Below, in pieces: positions 1-5,508 of a stretch of DNA of 5,944 bases. The notes under the pieces are model-generated. The model was not told the DNA's origin and searched no databases. It was given only the letters and a program-made list of their open reading frames with translations. How positions within the stretch are numbered: position 1 is the first letter of the stretch; every line of letters starts with the position of its first letter. Position numbers and translations under genes: made by a program. The DNA is from Desulfobulbaceae bacterium UBA5173. GTDB lineage: Bacteria; Desulfobacterota; Desulfobulbia; Desulfobulbales; Desulfobulbaceae. Location of the stretch: NCBI GenBank assembly GCA_002413355.1, contig DHWV01000020.1, positions 1 to 5,944 of the forward strand, read 5' to 3'.

Positions 1-1
1 C

Positions 2-253
2 AGTGACAAGCTCGATGATGATCTTCTGAAAAAGCACAGTGTTGACCTGATCGCACCACATCGCAGCAACCGGACAAAGCCAAAAACTCAGGATGGCCGA
101 AAGCTGAGGCGATATAAACGCCGCTGGAAAATCGAACGGCTTTTTGCTTGGCGGCAAAACTTCAGAAGGCTGGTTGTCCGGCATCTTGGCAATTTCTTAG
201 CTTTTCTGCAACGTGCTTGTTCAGTTATTTTGCTTCAATTTATTTTGAGATAG
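2..253 (+). CDS. IS5-family DDE transposase, C-terminal part (5' end outside window)
   Basis: Reading from base 2 without a start codon gives 83 residues ending at TAG 251-253. It matches the C-terminal third of IS5-family (DDE_Tnp_1-type) transposases: LIAPHRSNR at fragment residues 16-24, QDGRKLRRY at 30-38, then [11 protein letters not shown] at 40-50. The spacing Y38-x2-R41-x3-E45 is the signature of this family, and E45 is the expected third catalytic acid of the DDE triad. Two details differ from the usual sequence as I remember it: AWRQNF where AWLxNF is common, and VVRHLGNF where an aromatic-Glu pair normally follows the arginine, as if a few residues were lost in frame. The enzyme would cut and join insertion-sequence ends. 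Because the 5' part is not visible, I cannot say whether the gene is intact. It has no functional link to the hydrogenase operon downstream. Confidence 0.85.
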   Translation, partial: SDKLDDDLLKKHSVDLIAPHRSNRTKPKTQDGRKLRRYKRRWKIERLFAWRQNFRRLVVRHLGNFLAFLQRACSVILLQFILR

Positions 254-258
254 CTTCT
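243..258 (+). repeat. Possible right terminal inverted repeat of the IS element
   Basis: In many IS5-family elements the transposase stop codon lies in or next to the terminal inverted repeat. The TTTTGAGATAGCTTCT stretch spanning the stop codon is therefore the best candidate for the right end of the element. The matching left end and the short target duplication lie outside the window, so the exact boundary is inferred and could be off by several bases. Confidence 0.35.
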
Positions 259-336
259 TCTCTGACCAGCCGTTTCTTTTGCTTCTTTGAAAATCAAGCC
301 TGCTTCACCCGACGTTCCTTTCCCGCGCAGAACTGC

Positions 337-366
337 TTGCACTCGTTCAACTGCATAGTGTATAAT
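337..366 (+). promoter_or_regulatory. Candidate sigma70-type promoter of the hdr-mvh operon
   Basis: A perfect -10 hexamer TATAAT lies at 361-366. The best-placed -35 is TTGCAC at 337-342 with an 18-nt spacer; it matches TTGACA only at TTG, so the promoter may need an activator or be moderate in strength. A start around 372-374 would give a leader of roughly 85 nt before hdrC. The site lies about 80 nt beyond the inferred IS end, so it belongs to the operon's own upstream region rather than to the element. No other equally good -10 was seen in the gap. Confidence 0.6.
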
Positions 367-371
367 GGCGA

Positions 372-390
372 GTCACCACTTTGTGGTAAC
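372..390 (+). promoter_or_regulatory. Short hairpin at the predicted 5' end of the operon mRNA
   Basis: ACCAC (375-379), a TTT loop and GTGGT (383-387) form a perfect 5-bp stem. Two more pairs (372-390 and 373-389) extend it beyond one C·A mismatch. As DNA it is also an 8-nt dyad with one mismatch, placed right at the predicted transcription start, so it could be either an operator or an mRNA 5' stem. I do not recognise it as the site of a known regulator, and a stem this short can arise by chance. Confidence 0.35.
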
Positions 391-446
391 TTTCGCACCT
401 TTTTTGTTCCGCAGATACAACTAAAAAACACCACCTGCAAAGGCAT

Positions 447-451
447 GGAGG
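447..451 (+). promoter_or_regulatory. Ribosome binding site of hdrC
   Basis: GGAGG ends 6 nt before the ATG at 458. This spacing decides for the first ATG over the in-frame ATG three codons later (467), which would be 15 nt from the same site. Confidence 0.75.
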
Positions 452-457
452 CACATA

Positions 458-1051
458 ATGCCGACAATGACCGATGAACAAGTGCGGGCGCATCTGACGC
501 ACGAAGAAGATCTTTCCCTGCTCCATGAGGTCAGCATGAAGACCGCAGGGGTTTCGCGGCTGGAGATGTGCATCCAGTGCGGCAGCTGCGGCGGCTCCTG
601 TCCGTCAGGGATGGACATGGACCACACGCCGCGCATGGTGTTCGCCATGCTGCGGGCAGGAATGCGCGACGAGGTGCTGCAAAGCAACACGCCGTGGGTT
701 TGCGTTTCCTGCTATCACTGCGTGGTGCGCTGCCCACAGAACGTGCATATCACCGACGTGATGTACACCCTCAAGGCAATGGCCATCCGCGAAAAGAAAT
801 ACCGTGATGTCGCTGCGCCGGAGTTTGCAGAGACCTTTGTCGAGATGGTGGAGAAATATGGCCGCAGCTATGAGTTCGGCCTGGCAACGCGGCACTATCT
901 GAAGCACGCGCCGCTGCGCATGGTGGGCATGGCGGCAATGGGTCTGGGGATGCTCAGGAAAGGCCGCATGAGCATGAAGCCGCGAACGATCAAAGGGATG
1001 GATCAGCTCACGGCAATTCTGAATAAAGCCAAGGAAATGGAGCTGACCTGA
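458..1051 (+). CDS. hdrC: Heterodisulfide reductase subunit C (HdrC), two-[4Fe-4S] ferredoxin subunit
   Basis: HdrC is the electron wire between the flavoprotein HdrA and the catalytic subunit HdrB in the soluble HdrABC complex. The 197-residue product shows two classical CX2CX2CX3CP motifs, at C38/C41/C44/C48 and C82/C85/C88/C92, each expected to hold one [4Fe-4S] cluster. The N-terminal helix-rich lead-in and the length fit stand-alone HdrC. There is no signal peptide and no convincing membrane span (the methionine- and glycine-rich stretch near residues 154-166 is too weak), so a cytoplasmic protein is expected rather than a membrane HdrE- or DsrM-type partner. It is the first gene of the operon, and its TGA overlaps the hdrB ATG by one base. 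Its leucine codons differ from hdrB: none of 16 is TTG. Identification is strengthened by the hdrB and hdrA neighbours, since CX2CX2CX3C pairs alone are shared with other ferredoxin-like subunits. Confidence 0.93.
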   Translation: MPTMTDEQVRAHLTHEEDLSLLHEVSMKTAGVSRLEMCIQCGSCGGSCPSGMDMDHTPRMVFAMLRAGMRDEVLQSNTPWVCVSCYHCVVRCPQNVHITDVMYTLKAMAIREKKYRDVAAPEFAETFVEMVEKYGRSYEFGLATRHYLKHAPLRMVGMAAMGLGMLRKGRMSMKPRTIKGMDQLTAILNKAKEMELT

Positions 1052-2049
1052 TGAGTGCTTACACGTTCTATCCAGGCTGCGCAATGGAGAGCAACGCCAA
1101 GGCGTATTACACCTCGCTGATGGCAGTTGCCAAGCCGCTGGGTATCAACCTTGAGGAAATTGAGGATTGGAACTGCTGCGGTGCGACCGAGTATGTGGGC
1201 ATGAACCTGATTCCTGCCTACTCGCTGATTGCCCGCAATCTGGCTTTGGCTGCCAAGATGGGCAACAAGACTGTGCTCTCGCCTTGCTCGGCTTGCTACC
1301 TCAACTTGGCCAAAGCAGATCATTACATGACCGAGCGTCCAGCACTGGGCGAGAAGGTCAACGAGGCCTTGGCCGCAGGCGGCTTGCACTATCAGCCCGG
1401 TTCGTTGGACATCCGCCATCTGCTGGATGTACTCATCAACGACATTGGCTTGGACAACTTGAAAGCAAAGGTGGTCAGGCCGCTCAAAGGCTTGCGCGTG
1501 GCCCCTTACATGGGCTGCATGGTGCCACGGCCCGACTATAACAACCGCTGGTCAGACGCGGAGCATCCGGTGGAATTGGTGGAGGTGCTTCAGGCTATCG
1601 GTGCAGAGGTGGTGGACTTCCCCGGCGCAGCCACCTGCTGCGGCGGTCACATGACCCAGATTGGGCCAGAGACGGCCTTTGAGCTGATTCGCCGCCTGAT
1701 CTCTTCTGCGGAACGCTCGCAGGCAGACATCATGGTCACGGTCTGCCCAATGTGCCAAGTGAACGTGGATGCCTATCAAGGCGAGACCAACCGACACTTT
1801 GGCACCAACTATCAGATGCCTATCGTCTTCTTCACCCAATTGGTCGGCCTCGCATTGGGCTTTCCGCCGGACAAGTTGGGCTTTGGCACCGAGATCACCA
1901 GCACCGAGAAGGCCTTGGCCCGGATTGGCGTGGACATCCCCAAGCCCACTGAGGATACGCCGCATAAGCAGGCAGGTCTGCCCATGCCGTCCTGCCTGCG
2001 GAAGAATGCCAAAGGCAAGGTTCAACATGCAGAGAAGGAGGCAGCATGA
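1051..2049 (+). CDS. hdrB: Heterodisulfide reductase subunit B (HdrB), catalytic CCG-domain subunit
   Basis: HdrB carries the disulfide-reducing site of HdrABC. The 332-residue protein has two complete CCG domains, the ligand pattern of noncubane [4Fe-4S] clusters. The first is C10, C42-C43, C79, C82 (CX31CCX35CX2C). The second is C156, C196-C197, C232, C235 (CX39CCX34CX2C). In the methanogen enzyme both clusters bind and split CoM-S-S-CoB; all ten cysteines are present here, so disulfide-type chemistry is expected, though the bacterial substrate is unknown. The ATG at 1051 shares its A with the hdrC stop (TGATG) and has GGAG at 1039-1042. Beyond about residue 290 there is a polar, lysine- and proline-rich tail with one extra cysteine (C315), longer than the roughly 300-residue methanogen proteins as I recall them. 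TTG makes up 13 of 32 leucine codons. The stop overlaps the hdrA start by 4 nt. Confidence 0.96.
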   Translation: MSAYTFYPGCAMESNAKAYYTSLMAVAKPLGINLEEIEDWNCCGATEYVGMNLIPAYSLIARNLALAAKMGNKTVLSPCSACYLNLAKADHYMTERPALGEKVNEALAAGGLHYQPGSLDIRHLLDVLINDIGLDNLKAKVVRPLKGLRVAPYMGCMVPRPDYNNRWSDAEHPVELVEVLQAIGAEVVDFPGAATCCGGHMTQIGPETAFELIRRLISSAERSQADIMVTVCPMCQVNVDAYQGETNRHFGTNYQMPIVFFTQLVGLALGFPPDKLGFGTEITSTEKALARIGVDIPKPTEDTPHKQAGLPMPSCLRKNAKGKVQHAEKEAA

Positions 2050-4055
2050 GCACAAACAACGGCAAACCGAAAGTCGGAGTCTATGTCTGCCATTGCGGCA
2101 CAAACATCGCTCATACGGTGGATGTGGAGCAGGTGCGTGACTGGGCAGCACAAGCCTTGGGCGCAGAGGGCGTGGTCATTGCCCGCGACTACAAATTTAT
2201 GTGCTCCAGCCCTGGCCAAGAGCTGATCGAAAAGGATATCAAGGAACTGGGCTTGGAGCGGGTGGTGGTTGCCGCCTGCTCGCCACATCTGCATGAGATG
2301 ACCTTCCGCAATGCCAGCAAACGGGCCGGACTGAATCCTTATCTCACCGAATTAGCTTCGATCCGCGAGCAGGTCTCGTGGGTGCATACGGATAAAGGCT
2401 TGGCTACAGAAAAGGCTAAGGCGGTGGTGGCTGGTGCCGTAGAGCGGGTGGTCAAGAATGAGCCGTTAGACGAAATCAAGGTACCGATTCATCCGGCCAC
2501 GCTGGTGGTGGGTGGCGGTATAACCGGTATTCAAGCGGCCTTGGAGATCGCCAACGCGGGCTACAAAGTGTATTTGGTTGAGCGGGAGCCGTCTATCGGC
2601 GGGCACATGGCCCAATTCGATAAGACCTTCCCCACCTTGGACTGCGCGGCCTGCATCCTCACTCCGCGCATGTTTGAAACCGGGATGCATCCGAACATCG
2701 AGCTGCTGACCTGGAGCGAAGTCACCCAGGTGGCTGGCTACGTGGGCAACTTCACGGTGACGATCAAGAAGAAGCCGCGCTATCTCAAAGAAGAGCTGTG
2801 TACCGGCTGCCGCATCTGCGTGGAGAAATGCCCCAAAAAGGTGATTGACCATGTCTATGAGGCTGGTATAGGCTACCGCAAAGCAATCTACACCAGCTCG
2901 GCCCAGGCTGTGCCCAAGTTTCCAGTGATTGATACCGCCAACTGCAACTTCTTCCAGAAAGGCACTTGCAAGGTCTGCGAGAAATCCTGCCCAACCAACG
3001 CCATAGATTACGAGCAGAAAGAGCAGTTCCTCAAAGTGGATGTGGGCAACATCATCTTGGCCACAGGCTACGATCTCTTTGATGCCCGCCGGGTGAGCAA
3101 TTACGGCTACGGTCGCCTGGCCAACGTCTTCACCAGCATTGAGTTTGAACGGATGTGCAATGCGGCTGGCCCGACTTCCGGCAAGATCGTTTTGCGCGAT
3201 GGTCAGACCACACCGAAAACCGTGGGCATCATCCACTGTGTCGGCTCCCGCGACCGCAACTACAACAACTACTGCTCCAGCATCTGCTGTATGCAGAGCC
3301 TCAAGTTTGCCCATTTGGTCAAAGAGCGCACGGGCGCGACAGTCTATGACTTCTATATCGACATGCGCACGCCGATGAAGTCCTATGACGAGTTCTATCA
3401 GCGGGTGCTGGAGGAAGGCACCTTGTTCGTGCGCGGCAAGGTGGCGCAGGTCAGTGATGCCGCCCGCAATGCGCAGGAAGAGGGCAAGTTGATCATTCAG
3501 GTGGAGGACACCTTAGTCGGCAAGCAGCGGCGTATCCCTGTGGACATGGTCATCCTCTCCACCGGGATGCAGCCCCGCCACGATGCCAAAGAGGTGGGTA
3601 AACTCTTTGGCATTGGCTGCTCCAGCGATGGCTGGTTTACTGAGAAGCACGCCAAGCTCGATCCGGTTGCAACCATGACCGAGGGCGTGCTGATTGCCGG
3701 AACCGCTGCCGGGCCAAAGGACATTCCAGCTTCTGTAGCTCAAGGCAGTGCCGCCGCCGCCCGTGTGCTCAATCTGATCATGCGCCACGAGGTCACCTTA
3801 GAGCCGATCAAGGCGATAATCAAGCAGTGGCAATGTTCCGGCTGTCGTATCTGCAACGGCCTTTGCCCGTTCAACGCCATTTCTTTCAGAGCAGAGCGCA
3901 GGGTCAGCGAGATCAACCCAGCCCTTTGTCAAGGCTGCGGCACCTGTGTGGCCGCCTGTCCAGCAGGAGCCATCAGCGGCAGCGGCTTCAGCAACGACCA
4001 AATTCTCGCCCAGATTGACGGCCTGCTCATGGATGTCAATCCCGTCAGCGCATAA
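2046..4055 (+). CDS. hdrA: Heterodisulfide reductase subunit A (HdrA), FAD electron-bifurcating iron-sulfur flavoprotein
   Basis: HdrA takes electron pairs from MvhD and bifurcates them at FAD, to ferredoxin and to HdrC/HdrB. At 669 residues it has the usual single-chain HdrA length. Order of parts: an N-terminal domain with C15/C17, C53 and C78; a Rossmann FAD site with GGGITG at 156-161 and E179 closing the fold; DCAAC at 199-203; an inserted ferredoxin domain with CX2CX2CX3C at 252-262 and CX7CX2CX3C at 300-315; the thioredoxin-reductase-like half with C398 and the CSSICC segment at 410-415; the second FAD segment near 547-561 (GVLIAGTAAGPKDIP); and a C-terminal ferredoxin domain with C597/600/603/607 and C628/631/634/638. 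K420, five residues after the CC pair, is the likely counterpart of the lysine near the flavin N5 in the methanogen structure (from memory). ATGA overlaps the hdrB stop, with AAGGAGG at 2035-2041. It is not fused to MvhD, unlike some bacterial HdrA proteins. Confidence 0.97.
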   Translation: MSTNNGKPKVGVYVCHCGTNIAHTVDVEQVRDWAAQALGAEGVVIARDYKFMCSSPGQELIEKDIKELGLERVVVAACSPHLHEMTFRNASKRAGLNPYLTELASIREQVSWVHTDKGLATEKAKAVVAGAVERVVKNEPLDEIKVPIHPATLVVGGGITGIQAALEIANAGYKVYLVEREPSIGGHMAQFDKTFPTLDCAACILTPRMFETGMHPNIELLTWSEVTQVAGYVGNFTVTIKKKPRYLKEELCTGCRICVEKCPKKVIDHVYEAGIGYRKAIYTSSAQAVPKFPVIDTANCNFFQKGTCKVCEKSCPTNAIDYEQKEQFLKVDVGNIILATGYDLFDARRVSNYGYGRLANVFTSIEFERMCNAAGPTSGKIVLRDGQTTPKTVGIIHCVGSRDRNYNNYCSSICCMQSLKFAHLVKERTGATVYDFYIDMRTPMKSYDEFYQRVLEEGTLFVRGKVAQVSDAARNAQEEGKLIIQVEDTLVGKQRRIPVDMVILSTGMQPRHDAKEVGKLFGIGCSSDGWFTEKHAKLDPVATMTEGVLIAGTAAGPKDIPASVAQGSAAAARVLNLIMRHEVTLEPIKAIIKQWQCSGCRICNGLCPFNAISFRAERRVSEINPALCQGCGTCVAACPAGAISGSGFSNDQILAQIDGLLMDVNPVSA

Positions 4056-4066
4056 AGGAGGCAGAC

Positions 4067-4519
4067 ATGAGCGAACATTTTGAACCGGTTATCATCGGCT
4101 TCACCTGCAACTGGTGCTCGTACCGGGCCGCTGACTTAGCTGGCACTGCCCGGCTGAAATACGCCCCCAATGTCCGCTTGGTGCGCCTGATGTGCTCTGG
4201 CCGCCTTGACCCGACTTTTGTCATGAAAGCCTTGTCGGACGGCGCGGATGGTGTGCTGATCACCGGCTGTCATCCCGGCGAATGCCATTACGTTGAACAA
4301 AATTACAAGACCCTGCGCCGGTATCTGCTCCTACGCCGACTGCTTCAAGGTATGGGCATAGCCCCAGAACGGGTCAAGCTCGTCTGGGCCAGTGCCGCAG
4401 AGGGCGCGAAGCTGGCCAATGAGATCAACAGCTTTGTTGAGGAAGTCCGTGCTCTCGGCCCGCTGGGCTGGCCGCAGAAGCTCGCTGGCAATGTCAAGGA
4501 AGTGGAGGTGGCAGCATGA
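4067..4519 (+). CDS. mvhD: Methyl-viologen-reducing hydrogenase delta subunit (MvhD/FlpD family), [2Fe-2S] adaptor
   Basis: MvhD is the small electron-transfer protein that docks the hydrogenase (or, in other complexes, a formate dehydrogenase) onto HdrA. The 150-residue sequence shows the family's cysteine pattern: CNWC at 14-17, C43 in the LMCSGR segment, and C68/C73 in GCHPGEC. These supply the ligands of the single [2Fe-2S] cluster. The ending VWASAAEGAKLANEI (about 106-120) and the following helix are also typical of MvhD/FlpD proteins. It begins 11 nt after the hdrA stop; the ribosome binding site AAAGGAGG (4054-4061) starts inside the hdrA TAA. Its own TGA overlaps the mvhG ATG by 4 nt. 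Because mvhG and mvhA follow directly, the partner here is a hydrogenase rather than a formate dehydrogenase or a Flox NADH module. No membrane segment or export signal is visible. Confidence 0.95.
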   Translation: MSEHFEPVIIGFTCNWCSYRAADLAGTARLKYAPNVRLVRLMCSGRLDPTFVMKALSDGADGVLITGCHPGECHYVEQNYKTLRRYLLLRRLLQGMGIAPERVKLVWASAAEGAKLANEINSFVEEVRALGPLGWPQKLAGNVKEVEVAA

Positions 4520-5499
4520 GCAAACCGAAATTTGCAATGTACTGGTCCGGCTCCTGCGGCGGCTGCGAAATTGCCGTCATCAATATTCATGAAAAGATTC
4601 TGGATGTTGATGCCAATTTCGAGGTTGCCTTCTGGCCCGTGGCCGTGGATGCCAAAGTCAAGGATGTAGAGGCACTGGCTGACGGCGACATCCTGCTCAC
4701 CCTTTGGAATGGTTCCATCCGCAACGAAGAGAACGAGCACATGGCCCACCTGCTGCGGCGGAAATCGAAGCTGTTGGTGGCTTTCGGCTCCTGCGCCACT
4801 GAGGGCTGTGTGCCCGGCTTGGCCAATCTGTCCCCGCTTTCCGAGATCATCGATACAGCCTATACAACCCTGACCACGGATAACCCGAACAATATCCGCC
4901 CGCAGCACGTCACCAAGGTGCCAGAAGGCGAGATCAGCATTCCGGTGCTGAAAGATCGGGTTTATACCTTGGCCCAAGTGGTGGATGTGGATTATTTCAT
5001 GCCCGGCTGCCCGCCGGAGAGCCATCAGATTGCGGCGGTGATTGATCTGGTCATCCAAGTGCTACAAGGCAAGGCAGAACTGCCGCCTAAGGGCGCAGTG
5101 ATCGGGGCAGGCAGCTCCACGGTCTGTGAGGACTGCCCGCGCAAGCGCAATGTCAAAAGCATCAAGGCGTTCCATCGCATCCAAGAGATTGCCCCGCTTG
5201 ACCCTGAGTTGTGCATTTTGGAACAGGGCATTCCTTGCAACGGCCCAGCCACCCGCAGTGGCTGTAATGCCCGCTGTCCGCGTGTTGGCGCACAGTGCAT
5301 CGGCTGTTACGGCCCTGCCGAGGGCGTGGTGGATTATGGAGCGCGATTGCTGACCGCCTTTGCCTCAGTGATTGATGCAAACGAGCCGGAGGAAATCGAG
5401 CGCATTCTCGATGGCATCCCTGATCCGGCTGGACAATTCTACCGCTTCAACCTGGCTGATTCGCTCTTCCGGGCGGGTGCGCCAGCATTCAAGAATTAG
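4516..5499 (+). CDS. mvhG: Group 3c [NiFe]-hydrogenase small subunit (MvhG), three-cluster electron relay
   Basis: MvhG carries electrons from the NiFe site in MvhA to MvhD. The protein has 327 residues. The proximal-cluster ligands typical of NiFe small subunits are present: C14-x2-C17 in SGSCGGCE, C93 in GSCATEGC, and C165 in PGCPPE. The second half holds the cysteines for two further [4Fe-4S] clusters: C204/C207, C233, C241 and C250, C254, C261/C264. There is no twin-arginine (RRxFxK) leader and no C-terminal membrane anchor, so it is cytoplasmic; this separates it from periplasmic group 1 uptake enzymes. The adjoining mvhD and hdrABC point to subgroup 3c (F420-nonreducing, Hdr-linked) rather than the F420-reducing FrhG or NAD-linked HoxY types. 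The ATG overlaps the mvhD stop (ATGA) and follows GGAGGTG at 4504-4510, so translation is probably coupled. Confidence 0.95.
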   Translation: MSKPKFAMYWSGSCGGCEIAVINIHEKILDVDANFEVAFWPVAVDAKVKDVEALADGDILLTLWNGSIRNEENEHMAHLLRRKSKLLVAFGSCATEGCVPGLANLSPLSEIIDTAYTTLTTDNPNNIRPQHVTKVPEGEISIPVLKDRVYTLAQVVDVDYFMPGCPPESHQIAAVIDLVIQVLQGKAELPPKGAVIGAGSSTVCEDCPRKRNVKSIKAFHRIQEIAPLDPELCILEQGIPCNGPATRSGCNARCPRVGAQCIGCYGPAEGVVDYGARLLTAFASVIDANEPEEIERILDGIPDPAGQFYRFNLADSLFRAGAPAFKN

Positions 5500-5503
5500 G
5501 AGA
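5498..5503 (+). promoter_or_regulatory. Ribosome binding site of mvhA
   Basis: AGGAGA begins inside the mvhG TAG stop and ends 5 nt before the ATG at 5509. It fixes the start of mvhA, which then opens directly with the conserved N-terminal strand of the large subunit. Confidence 0.75.
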
Positions 5504-5508
5504 CAGGC

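Larger units (their letters stand above)
254..457. other. Intergenic region between IS end and hdrC
   Basis: This 204-nt stretch is AT-richer than the operon and holds no convincing gene. An open frame of 109 codons crosses it (148-477), but it overlaps the transposase and hdrC in another frame and its product has no recognisable features. The right half holds the candidate promoter and leader hairpin listed separately. A run of six T (400-405) follows the hairpin by about nine bases, too far to make a standard intrinsic terminator. I see no tRNA, CRISPR repeat or clear riboswitch. Confidence 0.6.

Noticed and set aside
217..246. Possible outward promoter in the IS end (TTGTTC, 18 nt, TATTTT)
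   Set aside because: Both hexamers are poor (3/6 and 4/6) and lie inside AT-rich transposase coding sequence, where such matches are expected by chance.
287..297. TTGA-AAA-TCAA palindrome, resembling an FNR/CRP-type half-site pair
   Set aside because: The spacing is 3 nt instead of the 4 nt plus T/A of TTGATnnnnATCAA, and it is about 75 nt upstream of the -10; too weak to call.
375..405. Hairpin plus T run as an intrinsic terminator or attenuator
   Set aside because: The stem is only 5 bp without GC-rich extension and the T run starts well after the stem rather than directly at its foot.
148..477. Open frame of 109 codons on the + strand across the intergenic region
   Set aside because: It overlaps the transposase end in another frame and runs into hdrC, has no ribosome site of note, and its cysteine- and phenylalanine-rich product follows the T-rich DNA rather than any protein family.
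1003..1060. Frameshift between hdrC and hdrB making one fused gene
   Set aside because: The TGATG junction has a good ribosome site before the hdrB ATG, and both proteins have complete motif sets and normal ends.
605..1084. Antisense open frame of 159 codons opposite hdrC
   Set aside because: It is a shadow of hdrC; its His- and Arg-rich product has no recognisable motif.
2466..3314. Antisense open frame of 282 codons inside hdrA
   Set aside because: It lies wholly opposite a strongly conserved hdrA coding region and has a low-complexity Ala/Val/Gly/His composition typical of the reverse strand of GC-biased genes.
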